Under the pieces are notes generated by a model, which saw only the letters and a list, made by a program, of their open reading frames with translations, made no database searches and was not told where the DNA came from. Shown here piece after piece: positions 1-11,400 of a stretch of 64,000 nucleotides of DNA. The position numbers and the translations under genes were made by a program. The stretch covers positions 34,336,199 through 34,400,198 of the forward strand of contig OZ020516.1 in NCBI GenBank assembly GCA_963971425.1, given 5' to 3'. How positions within the stretch are numbered: position 1 is the first letter of the stretch; each line of letters begins with the position of its first letter. Source of the stretch: Bryoerythrophyllum caledonicum. Taxonomy: Eukaryota > Streptophyta > Bryopsida > Pottiales > Pottiaceae.

Positions 1-2839
1 TAAAGATGCGGGACCTACTGGAGATTTTGATCCTAATGAGTACCAAAATGGGACTCTGGCGACTGGCGCATCACCGCTCGGGAGCGAGGAAACTCATAGC
101 AGGAGGTGGTCCGTTGGGTCTTCTTTGGTAGAGATTGGGCAGAAGAGGTCTAGTTTGAGAGAAACCGGGACCGAGAAAGCTCCAGTCAGAAGGTGGTCTG
201 TCGGGTCCACTTTTGGAGATAATTGGCAGAAGAGGCCTAATAAAGATCTTAGTCTCTTGGACAGGACGGAAGAGCACGATTCATCAAACGGATTTGCAAG
301 TGGTGCAGTGATTGGAGAGTTGACGGGTCCACAAATATTTGCTGCGAGGATTGCGGAAGCTTGTAGCAATGCTTGCTATTACTGCTCAGTGAAGCCTTTC
401 CAAGATGAGAGCAGGCATTTCCTTCGGCAACACCTCGCAATTATTTGCATTTCCTTGGAGGGTTTACTGTCCCGGATTCCTGGTGCATTTCCTGCAGGAG
501 GATTTGATGCCTTGGTATTCAACCAGGGTACGCACATGCAACGGGCCAGGTAAGATTTCTGCCTGTTTCAGGAATGTGTCTACAATATGGTCATTTGTAA
601 TTTCACCCGAAGTTTGAACAAGAACTCTCTATGTTTTCGTTGTGAATAATTAAAAACATCTTAAATAGTTCTCAGCATCTAAGGAGAGAAAGGCGGCTTT
701 CAATCATCAGGGTATATTATGCAAACTCTTCGCTCTCGAACTATAACTACTTGTTTAGACACCACCAAGCTCTTTTATGCACAATGAGGATTTTAATCGA
801 AAGACCACCAAACTCTTACTATTTAGAGTTATTAGATAGTAGTAAAGGTTATCAAACGAGGGGTATCTTATTGAAACTTTGGGTGACTTTACAAATAACT
901 CTAGAGTGAGCATTTTTAATTCAACTCTCTCATTCTTCGTCCCTCCATTGAGCTGGTTTTATCGCTGAAAATTCAACGACTCCACAGTCAGGTCCTCTGT
1001 CGCTGATAGTAGAAAACACCTGTAGCGATGAGGTTTCTAAGCTTTTTGTTTTTGAATGGAAGGCTGTGCGAAGAAGCTTCATCAAATCCTGATACTAGCA
1101 GGAACTCCAAGTTGCAGCTTCAGGTAGAGCGTGGCTTAGCCCGGCGATCTGTGGCACTGGCAGTTCATCTGCTTCTATGGGACCCAAGTATAGTGCTGGA
1201 CTCTTCTTCTTCTTCTAGGTCTGACCTGATTGGGTACGATGTGGGCGAATCCAACTTTCTCCAGAAGAGAGACCTCAGCAATGGAGTAACCTCCAAGTTT
1301 GGGGAGGAGATAACCTCCAGTTTTGGGCTGTCCCAAGAGAGTTATTACTCGGATGCAGAATGGTCCATTGGGTTTGCATTGACGGTCATGTGGAAGAAGT
1401 TAGTTGAAGCTGCAATATTATCTGAGGATTTCCTTCTGCAAGAGTTGCTGACGCCCTGGCGGTGGAAACTTGCCATGACTTCACAGCCTTGGCAGGGGTT
1501 CGTGGACGGGTTCTTCGAGGATTGGTCGGTTACTGTGCAGAAGGGGATTGCGTCCGTATTGATAGGCCTGATTGGGTCGATCTTTTCTGAAGGTTATGAG
1601 ATGCAGATGTGCGCTTTTGTTCGATCCATGTCTGAGAAAAATATTTTTTGCTGCGAGAATGGAGCTACCAGTGCTTCCAAGGCCTTGAATAGTACCAACA
1701 TGAGCAGTGTGAGAACCAAGCAAGACAGACTAGTCAACAGAACGGAGAGCCTCGCGGCTGGTTTAGCTGTGTTCATTCTTCAACACTACTCTCCAGAAGT
1801 GTGCATTGATAAGTTTAGGGGCCAGAATGGCCCATCTGCAAGGCTCTCGAAAGTTGATGCAGAGGGTAGTCTCATCCCCTTGCGGAAATTGGTAGAAAAC
1901 TTATTTCTAGACGGAGAGAAAACGTAAGCTTTACTTTCCTTAATTCTTTGAAATCGATATTTTTTCTATAGATGCTTGTACAAAAGCAGCATCTGTTTCT
2001 GCTGCTTCCATGCATCTTTAAATTGTGTTCATGCTACTATCTAAGACTAAGATGTTTTCAGGAGTTGTTATTGAAAGCTTTTATTGCGGTGCTCCAGGGA
2101 TTGGAAATTACTGATAGTTACGTATTGTGCAGGTCATAAAAGGGTATTTCTGCTTCTGGGGTTTTCTTCAGACTTAACATTTCCAATCAACAGGATGGAC
2201 GGTATCCAGCTGAATCATATAGGTGAGTGACAATCTTTATACCTCTGTTGTCTCGTCTCGTCAAATCTATATTATAATGATGTGTTGTCAAGTCACTATT
2301 TGCAGTGTCAACATTTGGTGTCAGTTTAGCTTTGGTGCATATAAGCTGAATTGGAGTAACGATCTGTATCCGCATCATGCGTTGTTAGAATTCTGCAACT
2401 TTATCTTAATCGAGATGTTCTGTTGTGTTGCTCTCGGCAGCTATTTATTTCTCTGATATGTCAGTAAAAACTGTCCGCCCCAGTTTCGAATTTGATACTA
2501 CTCCCCCTTCCGATCTGATCAGGTATCTAATGTTCCTTCCCAATGCCCTGGATATATACAAGCATACTTCGTTAATGATATTTTGTTGCTGTTCTTTAGT
2601 ACTTACTTTGTTGTACATTCATCAGAATGGACCGAGTCTCAAGGAACCAAATTTTGCAGGACTGGAATATCTCAGTTCCTGTGAATGGAGACTTCTCCTC
2701 CTTGGTAATTGATGCAAGCGGATGTCGGCGGAGTAATCAATGGAGGGATAAAAATGCCATCTCGAGACAAAGATTTGTACATCTTATGATTATTACTGAA
2801 CTTGCTGTTTTAGGAAGATTTCTCCCAGTGTGTTTGTGA
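1..2839 (+). CDS. Unrecognised protein, 3' part of a gene cut by the window edge
   Basis: I do not recognise this protein. The frame is open from base 2. Five exons (2-549, 1063-1923, 2194-2222, 2441-2522, 2626-2839) join with GT..AG borders and correct phase at every junction, giving 577 visible residues and a TGA stop. The second exon could instead start at 1042, which adds 21 bases in frame. Visible features are two copies of RRWSVGS (residues 34-40 and 63-69 of the visible part), each followed a few residues later by QKR, a serine run near 1201-1216, and several hydrophobic helix-like stretches such as SVLIGLIGSIF. There is no recognisable catalytic motif. The helical, leucine-rich character would fit an alpha-helical scaffold or transport-complex subunit, but that is a guess. 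The exon chain is more certain than the function. Confidence 0.6.
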
Positions 2840-3203
2840 TTGAGGTTCATCGACTTCCCACAATCGGTATCTTTACCTTGCATCAACTGGTTGATAAAGA
2901 CTGTAGATTATATCAAAAGATTTCGGTATTTATGAGCAGTTCTCCACCAAGTTTTTTGAGACAGCAGAGAAATATCACATTTGCTAAAGCGTAATTCAAT
3001 TCCAGCCTCTGGAAAAAAAAAGAGTTCGCGACCTGCGTCACGTTCTGCTTGCTGGATATGAAGCGAGAGGTCCAAAGTCATAATGAGGCTGTTAATAGAA
3101 ATTGTTTCTTTGAAGAAAGAGGTAATGCAGTCCAGTAGGTAGAAGATATCATGTATGCATGTCCTTTAAAAGACTACTCAATGGAACCAAAATTGTGACG
3201 AAG
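2840..3203. other. Convergent intergenic gap
   Basis: This gap separates the stop of the plus-strand unknown gene from the stop of the minus-strand RRP4 gene. It probably holds both 3' UTRs. I see no ORF, RNA gene or repeat in it. Confidence 0.5.
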
Positions 3204-5401
3204 CTACCTATTGGATCTCTGCTCAGCTTCTTTCTCTGCCAGCTTCACATGGAAATCAGATGACAGCATATCTTTAACTGGCACTTCCCACAGTAGACTA
3301 GCCTCGTATGTCTGCATGATAGAGTCGGGGGATATCAGCAGACCCAGAACTCCCAAGACACGAACTGCGTTTGCAAGGCGGCATATTCTTTCCCTTACTT
3401 CGAACTGCAAAGGTTTTTCACCAACTACAGCTGAAGACTGTGATACAGGGAGGTTGTCCTTGTTTCCATGTGAAGCAGCAGATACCCAGATGAATCCATT
3501 GCAGCCTAAAATAAGATCAACTCCGAGATCCTTCAACTGGTGGAAATGCTGCTTAAGCCGTTTGATCAAATAGGGTGCCACCCTCACCAGCTGTCCATTC
3601 CCTAGCTGTCACATGAACAAGCAACCAACAGCTTAAAAAACAACTGACGCCCTTCCCAAATACAGCTCGGAACTAGATAAACCTATCCATATCTTCAAGC
3701 AAAATTCTCTCCGACCTACCAATCCTGCTGGATCATAAAAAATCAAAATTCCTTCACCTTTCCATATTTGAGGCTCCGTGTATGCAAGTGAAGGGATCCG
3801 TCTTGATGTAAACTCTGCACTTCAGCCTAATCACAGAGAACTTCCACAGTTCAGAAACATTTCCTCTAAACTTGCATCAGGAAGAAATTGACGACACCAA
3901 AATCCTAGTACCCCTACATGGGTTCGTCCATGCCTGAAGTGAAAATCTAAAAAATCTGAAATGAAATGAGACACGGAACACTCACACTGATCAGGTCATT
4001 TTCTACATACAGATCCCGCATGTTTAACTCATCAATGGCTGTGCGCCTTCTCTGCCATCACATATACAGAAAACGAAAAAGGACATTTTTGAAATTTTCG
4101 GATATTTGCAAAACAGTCGGGCCACAGCATGTAATACGACCTGAAATTCTTCAAGAAAACTTGAAGTAGGTACCTTGCAGAACTAAGGCACAAGCTATTC
4201 TGAAAACCTCGCATCGTCGTGTACAGAACGACTGAATTCATCGAGGAAAGTTACTTCACCTGGATACCACCGGGTAAGTTCACAGCAGCTAACAGCAATT
4301 CTGCATCTTTTCTTGAGTTCACATCCACTTTCCATCTATTGCCACCGACCTGGAAACACAGGTGACTTTAACAACGAGTAGCATTCCAAACTCTAAAACC
4401 TCATTCATAACCCAGAGTCTCTGTAAACCAACACACAGAGAGTGCCTTCTTCGAAACATCTATCCCTCAAAATCACCAAAAGTGCTCCATGCAGAATTTG
4501 GACGCACCTATAAGAAGTGAACTAAAAAGTGAGATACCCACCCACCTCAGTAACACGACCCACCACCACGTCCCCAGTCTCTGCATTATATCTGACAAAG
4601 GGGAATTGAGAGACCACCACCAAATGACAGAACAAACAGGAATGAAATATGGCAACGAAACGAAGCAGAATAACACTTGCAAATACCTAGCTCGCAGGGG
4701 GCGCACCGACACCAGCTTATTGACACGCTCCACTACTCCACACACTGTCGCCAGAAGCTCCTCATTCACGGGCTGCGTCCCATGACCCCTTCACAGAAAG
4801 CAAACAACTCCGCAGCAGCAATATCAGCATCAGCAACATTTAAAATGTATGGGCATTCTACTATTCCGAAATGGAATGGCGTTTCCACTTGCAGTATTTA
4901 AACTCTCACTCATGCATCACGGAAGAATACAGGAGAATCTTGTTCATACACTAGGAAAAAGCAAAGAAACCCTAATTCATGCATTAGGGGAGAATTCACA
5001 GAACCTTAATTCATGCGTTAAAGGAGCATACATTTCACTCTAATCCATTAAGTAGGAAAATTAATTCATGTATTAGGAAAATCACAGGACATTCTAAGAA
5101 AAAAATTCCGGAGTGATATTCACTGTTTCTAAAACATTTTTCCTTACACTAATCACACGAAACCCTGATTCATGTATTGGGATGAATAAATTTGCCAATC
5201 TTTGACTTAATAAATTTTTGGGAGGAGAGAGGGAGAGGATTGTCTGTGTGACCTCAGGTAGCCGGCCTCGTGGTCGACGGGGATGGAATCACCGACATTG
5301 ACGAACGCCCTGGATTGCAGCCCGCCAGCCGCGTCGCGGAGCAGCTGCTGCGCCGTGGCGATGCGGACCTCGTGATCGGCGTCCAGATCGGGCCCTTTCA
5401 T
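3204..5401 (-). CDS. RRP4: Exosome complex subunit RRP4 (EXOSC2 homologue)
   Basis: RNA-binding cap subunit of the RNA exosome, which trims pre-rRNA and degrades RNA 3'-to-5' in nucleus and cytoplasm. Seven exons in transcript order: 5401-5253, 4788-4687, 4591-4546, 4349-4260, 4051-3986, 3826-3758 and 3605-3204. All borders are GT..AG, all phases agree, and the product is 307 residues, close to the family's usual length. The family layout is visible: an N-terminal domain ending in RGHGTQ, an S1 domain (ETGDVVVGRVTEVGGNRWKV, then LLAAVNLPGG) and a C-terminal KH-type domain with the GCNGFIWV signature. The start at 5401 is the first ATG of the frame and gives a normal-length N-terminus. The gene is tail-to-tail with the unknown gene on its 3' side. 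A telo-box lies about 145 bases upstream of the ATG. Confidence 0.95.
4945..5190. repeat. Four degenerate copies of an ATTCATG-centred repeat in RRP4 intron 1
   Basis: Four imperfect copies of a motif like ACCCTAATTCATGCATTAGG occur about every 60 bases within the first intron of RRP4. The motif is itself nearly palindromic (CCTAAT..ATTAGG). The copies have diverged at several positions. I do not recognise the family. Confidence 0.5.
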
Positions 5402-5543
5402 GGCTCTTGTTGTCTCTGATGGTTTCGCAACCGACGGTGGTCACTGCAAGCTCCGAACCAATCTGCAATCACCGCACCACAACACATAAAACACTCGCTG
5501 CAAGCGCTTCCGCTCAGACTCGGCTTCGGAGACGATGCAGAGG

Positions 5544-5554
5544 TTTAGGGTTTA
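5544..5554 (-). promoter_or_regulatory. Telo-box upstream of RRP4
   Basis: TTTAGGGTTTA on the plus strand reads TAAACCCTAAA on the RRP4 strand, about 145 bases before its ATG. Telo-boxes (AAACCCTAA) are known in promoters of plant ribosomal and translation genes, which fits an exosome subunit. The motif is seen; its function here is inferred. Confidence 0.5.
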
Positions 5555-6970
5555 TGGTCACGCATATGCAGATGTCATATTTAAAAATGTGCACCCTCCG
5601 TAGATAAGAACGGTTTTGGGTACGCAAGGTGGATACTTCCCAAATATCATCCCAAGGTGGTACATTTTTAGATCTACGTGTGTACTACAGCTTTCACCCT
5701 TTAAACCTTTCAGGCCTAATGCCCACTTTTGGGTTGTTTCGGCACAATAATCTCGATAGCAAATGCTACAAGCTACCTCCATGAAAATTTTAAACAAGGA
5801 CATAGAGGTGGAGGAAGATGGGCATCTATCGGGACTTGCGCCATTAAAATCAGTGTAAGCATCGACAAGCTGTAATGATTACCATCGACAAGCTGTAGTG
5901 ATTACCATGAAGTGGAGTTGCAATGAAATGTAACTTGTACATAGGTGTTGTTATCCATGATCTAGTACACTCTTAGATTCTCGCAAGCAAAGTAGCTCAT
6001 CGACCTTATAGGGTTAAGGACGAGAGGCCAAGAGGTGATCACATTTGGAGTACTTTGCGAATTTGGTGGTAAGATGCTTCATCTCTATTTGATCCACGGC
6101 CTAAGTTTAGTTTCGAGGATTGGTGTGCTTCCAAAAAATGTGGTGAGAATGCGCGTTGGGTGAACTATATAGATTTCTATGACAACCAGGCACTTTGTAG
6201 ATAATGATCCATTTAATCTATTACACTCGTAGATTCTTCCAGGTGTGACCACCTTTATAGGCCTTAGAGCATCTCGGCACGGAGACAGGGAACCGGAAAA
6301 TTCAACCAATTTGGAGTTTTGTAAGGACAGAAAGTTGCACCCGACATGTCAAAACAGGGAAACGTTATATAATTTAGAAGTTTACAAACAAACATTTCAT
6401 CCTTTTTATAATCACTTGTTTCATTTTCAGCAATCTCTTTCAATTTATTTAAGTGAATTTTAAAATCTATTCCTCAATCATTCTTAAAAAAAATTCCGCC
6501 CCAATCTAATTCTGAGAACTATTGGTACATCATCCAATACACCTATTATCATATTCACATTGAGAGCTACAATCAGTCTAAATTTGTATCATAAAGTATT
6601 AAAAGTAACATAATGTAAATTGTTTGTAAAATCTATAAATTGTTTCAATTAATCTAACTCAATCTTTGTTCCAGCTCCACTATGAACTGGAGTGTCTTAT
6701 TAATAGTTGGAACGAGACTTAAGTAAGGATATTGGGGTGTAGCAAGGAGGTGCCTTTAAAGACTCCATAAATAAAAAAATCTGAATGCTAAAGCATCCAG
6801 TATAGAGGCCTCTGCCACATCGCCATCCTAACATGGTAAGAGAACATTAGACGAAATAGTCACTCAAAATGATCCACGACGGCGCCGCTCTTATTGTACA
6901 TTTGGATCACTTGCGGCACGTAGCTACCGAGATAATTAGTTTTTCCATTTGCATACATTCACGCACAATG

Positions 6971-7051
6971 GGTATCACCTAGGCATTATATGAGTATCAC
7001 ATAGGCATTACATGGATATCATCTTGGCATTACACGGATATCACTTAGACA
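6971..7051. repeat. About 22-bp tandem repeat, 3.5 copies
   Basis: Units of the form GGTATCACCTAGGCATTATA repeat head to tail with a few substitutions (..TATCACATAGGCATTACA.., ..TATCATCTTGGCATTACA.., ..TATCACTTAGAC). Simple minisatellite, no coding role seen. Confidence 0.65.
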
Positions 7052-7423
7052 AATCTCTTGAATTTTCCAATTTTTTTTGAACATCATCCATTGTGAATTA
7101 GTTATGTACAAAACAAATCCACACTTTGAGTATTAACCCTTCAACGCCTATGGCGCTCTGGTAGGGTCGATCTTGGTGCTTTTGCTCTTGTAACTCTTTC
7201 CACAATTGACCATTGTCTCTCACGTCCTCTGAACGCATTTCAAGCTCCTCGTTAGCTTTCCAATGGATCCCTCCAATCTCCAATCCATGGAGGCAATATT
7301 GTAGCAAACTATAGTGATTTCCATGAAGTGGGGCCGTGCTAAAATGTACCGAGTGTGTAGATGATGATATGCCTAATTTATCACACTCAGCTCTCATGCT
7401 CAACTTAGACGTTAAAAGGGTTA

Positions 7424-7768
7424 AGGTAAGCCCCCCTATAACCAACAAAAACCCATAGCCAACGCCTATAAAATTGGGGTATATCCAACTCTCTTCCATC
7501 CCATTACCACCAACTCAACTCCAAATGGAGGTTTGCTATTAGTCAAGACCCCTACTTTTGGTCGTTGGTTATGGGGGTACCTACTACACAAAACATGGCT
7601 GCACAGTTTGAAAATTCATAACTAATTCAGTTCTCATTGAAAAAATATGAAATCACTTGGGTTGGAATTGTAATTCTATTGGCTTTCACTGAAAAATAAT
7701 AGTATAATTATCTCCTCTCTCCATATATGCACATTCCTTACCTTGTCGGTTTTAGGGGGGGCTTACCT
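7424..7768. mobile_element. MITE-like TIR element, copy 1 (345 bp)
   Basis: Begins AGGTAAGCCCCCC and ends GGGGGGGCTTACCT, so the two ends are inverted repeats. A second copy of the same family lies at 59549-59953 with high identity over most of its length, including the interior around GGTTTGCTATTAGTCA. Copy 1 lacks about 60 bp near its right end. Flanking target duplications are unclear: TTA lies at the left and TGA at the right. No ORF, so non-autonomous. Confidence 0.75.
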
Positions 7769-8486
7769 GAATCATTTCCAAGTGACTCCCCTCTTGCCAG
7801 GTCAAAATAGTGAAGTTTCGGAGGCTCCCACACTTAGCTACTTTCGCAGAGAAAATGATCCTTTCAATGGAGTCTGTAAGGGCAACTCCATCATCTTCTA
7901 CACTTGATACCTCATTCCATCCGGCTCAAAGTAATAACAAAAAGACTGTGGTCAATGTGGAATTACTCGGGGCCGGCCTTGGAGGGGGCTCCTTAGTCCA
8001 CAGTAAACCCCAGCTGGTCCGGCGGTGAAAAGTGTAATAACCCACTTGAAACCCACGATGTTACCACCTGAGAAGCAGGCCGCGGAGATGGAGTCCACAT
8101 GGACAGCAACATCAACAGCATCATCACATGAGCCTGATCGCTACCAGCCCAGCCCAGCCCAGTCGAAGAACGAGTCGCGCTCTCTCTGTCGCTCTCCCTC
8201 GAGAGCATCATTACCGGAAGCCATCAACACCAGGAGCAGAGCGATTTCTCTTCCATTTCTCAGACAGACAGACAGGCAGGCCGATCGTCTCTCTATGAAT
8301 TGCGGCTCGGATTCGCGGCGGAAGCTCTAGAGCGAGCGAGGCGTTCCATGTTGTGATAGGTATGCATCCTCAATTCGGGATTCTGGTTTTTAGGTCGGAA
8401 TCGGTTGCGGAATAGGGCGGGTTGAGAGAATTCTGGCTGTGTTGCAGGTGATCGGAGATGTTACCTCGAGATGTGCGTGAAGCTGG
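7769..8486 (+). other. Promoter and 5' UTR region of the DPP-IV-like gene
   Basis: GC content rises here and a CT-rich leader (near 8165-8215) precedes the protease gene. A likely 5' UTR intron runs 8360-8447 (GTATGC..TTGCAG). A short uORF begins at ATG 8471 and ends at 8530, overlapping the first in-frame main start at 8487 in another frame. I see no separate gene. Confidence 0.4.
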
Positions 8487-11400
8487 ATGTCACTACTGGG
8501 GTACCAAGTCACGGAGGAGGAGGCCATTGATGCGCGGAATTCCGTGAAGGCCGGGGGGCGGTTCTCGTTCCTTGGATGGTGTGGTATGCTCGGCAGCAGT
8601 TTGAGTCCCGAGACGACAACCCGGACGATCCTCCGGAAGGAGGAAGAGGAGGAGGAGGAGGAGGAGGAGGAGCAGCCGGTGGAGTTCTCGCTGTGTTGTG
8701 CGCCGCGCCCGAGCACCATGCCCACGACTACGGACAGCCAAACCCTCGGGGACGAGTACACGCTCTTCCCCGTGGAGGACATTGTGCAGTACCCGCTGCC
8801 GGGGTACGTCGCGCCCGCGTCGGTGCAGTTCAGCCCCGACGACAAGCTCATCACATACCTGTGCTGCCCCGACAGCACACTCAGCCGCAAAATCTACGCC
8901 TTCGACGTCGCCGCGCGCCAGCAGCGCCTGCTCGTCTCGCCGCCCGGCGGCGGCGTCGACGAGGGCTCTCTCCCCACCGTCGAGAAGCTCCGCCGCGAGC
9001 GTCTGCGCGAGCGCGGCCTTGGCGTCACGCGCTACGAGTGGGCCAAAAGCGCCCCCTCTCGCCTCATGGTCCCTCTTCCCAGCGGGGTACGTGATCATCC
9101 TGCCAAAGTTAGGGTTGATATTGGATGCCTTGGATATGTCGCTGATTCTTGTCCTCTGCTTGATTGACTTGGCGACAGATATATGTGCAAGATGGGTTGG
9201 TTGCTGAGCTGCGGCGCCGCGTAGCGAGCACGTCGTGGTCTCCGATTCTCGATCCTCAGCTCTCGCCCGATGGGTGCTCTATAGCGTATGTGCGGGATGA
9301 TGAATTGTTTGTTGTGCCGGTAGCGTTTGGGGAGCCTGTGCAAATCACGTATGGCGCCCGCGGAACTGGCAAGGTTAGTGATGGGAAGTTGTATGGTGGT
9401 ATCTCAGCTGCGTTTTTGGTTTTCTCGAGTTGGTTGAAGTAAATGCTGTAGGATGTGTTCTTTCATTCTTTTGAATCGTGCAAAGCTTTAGTGCATTCAG
9501 GGTGTCTCAACTGCGTTTTGGTTTTCTCGAGTTGACAGTAAATGAAGTATTTGCCGCAATATGTGTTAATTCGTACATTATTTTGAGTCGTGCAACTTAC
9601 ATGTTGGTGTCTCAGCTACGTTTTGTTTTTTCTCGAGTTGACAATAGTTGAAGTATGTGCCGTGACACGTCTCATTCTGTTGGTACTCGTCTTGTTGCAG
9701 ACTCATGGGCTGGCCGAGTACATAGCGCAGGTACTGTGACATTTCATCTCCGTTGTTTCTTCATGCCGTTGGGAGGTTTGTGTTGAGCGCAATCTGCTGT
9801 ATGATTTCTGGTTTTAGACAATTTTGGTTCTGATTTTTGTTCCTCAGGTTACTAATGAGAGGATTTTGTGCAGAACAGGAAGAAATGGACAGGCGAAATG
9901 GCTTCTGGTGGTCGCCTGACAGTCGCTACATAGCGTTTGCGGAGGTAGATGCGTCAAGGATCCCGCCGTTTAGGATCATGCATCAGGGGAAGGCGACGAC
10001 AGGGGGGGAGGCGGAGGAGGATCACGCGTACCCGTTTGCAGGTCACTCGAATGTGAGTGTGCGCTTGGGCGTGGTGCCATCAAACGGCGGTAGTGTAGTG
10101 TGGATGGATTTGGAGGTCGGTCTGGGCGGCGAAGGGCACGCCGACGAGGAGTATTTAGCGAGAGTCACGTGGTTACCCAACGGGTACCTCACAGCTCAGG
10201 TGCAGAACCGTGCCCAAACCAAGCTGAAGCTGCTGAGGTTTGATCCACTGACGGGCAAACGGACCGTGCTGCACACGGAAGAGAACGAAGTCTGGGTGAA
10301 CTTGCACGACTGCTTCACTCCTCTGCGGAAATGCTACGGAGTGCTTGCGAGCGGGTTCCTCTGGGCGAGCGAGAAGACAGGGTTTCGCCACTTGTACATG
10401 CACGATGAGTCCGGGAACTGCGTCAGGGCGCTCACGCAGGGGAGCTGGATGGTGGAGCAAGTGGCCGGGGTGGATGAGGATGCGGGGTTGGTGTACTTTA
10501 CAGGAACGTATGACAGCCCCTTGGAAACGCATCTGTACAGCGTCAGCCTGGATTGCACGCAGCCCCTGGCAGAACCCAAGCGGCTGACGCAGGGGGCAGG
10601 CCGGCATATTGTGGTGCTAGATCACCAGATGAAGAGGTTTGTTGATATTCATGACTCGCTCGACACGCCGCCCAGGCTATTGCTCCGGTCGCTTGATACT
10701 GGGAAGCTGTTGGTGTCCATTTATGAGCACCCTGCGCCCACTTACCATGCGCGCAGGTTGCAACTCACACCCCCTGAGTTCAAGTCGGTCACTGCTAGCG
10801 ACGGCACTGTATTGCATGGCCTCGTCTACGCCCCAGACGCGAAACAGTTCGGCCGCCCACCCTATAGAACTGTTGTAAGCGTTTACGGCGGCCCTAATGT
10901 GCAAATAGTTTGCAACTCCTGGATGAATACCGTGGATATGCGTGCGCAGTACCTGAGGAGTCGAGGTATCCTTGTCTGGAAGGTTCGTTTCTATTCTGAC
11001 CTTGCGTAGTGCTTAATTTATTTGTAGCATTTGTATTCCTACGTTTCTCATTTGCGCTTAATGACCATTGTAGCTTGATAGTAGGTCTAGAGTTATTTGT
11101 GCAGTCATCCCGAGGTTCAATAAGGTACTCCTCGTTTTACTTACTGTACCACTCTTTCCTTACTCTAAATGTTTAGCAGAGCATTAGAAGAGCTCATTGG
11201 TCTTTCATATTGAGTCCTGCAATTCAGTCGATGGTAGAGCTTGGTGGTCCCTAAACATAAGTTCTAGCCTTCTTGAGAGTGGAGAAAGAGATTGCATGAG
11301 ATCAGCCATGAACATTAGCCAGCTTTTGCTCCTTCGAGCTGATTTCAGAACTATTTAGAGCTGATTTGATGTCTTACTCAAGCTTTGCGTAACTTTACAA

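Larger units (their letters stand above)
5402..7423. other. RRP4 promoter side and diverged repeats, no gene seen
   Basis: AT-rich spacer. It holds the RRP4 upstream region and at least three diverged copies of a motif around GTGATTACCATGAAGTGG (near 5860-6060, 6100-6270 and 7300-7420), with a small exact duplication of the GACAAGCTGTA..TGATTACCAT unit at 5862-5910. The ORFs are short and have no coding character. Confidence 0.4.

Noticed and set aside
8493..9098. Minus-strand 201-codon ORF opposite protease exon 1
   Set aside because: GC-rich antisense shadow containing a poly-Leu run from the GGA microsatellite; no splice or domain support.
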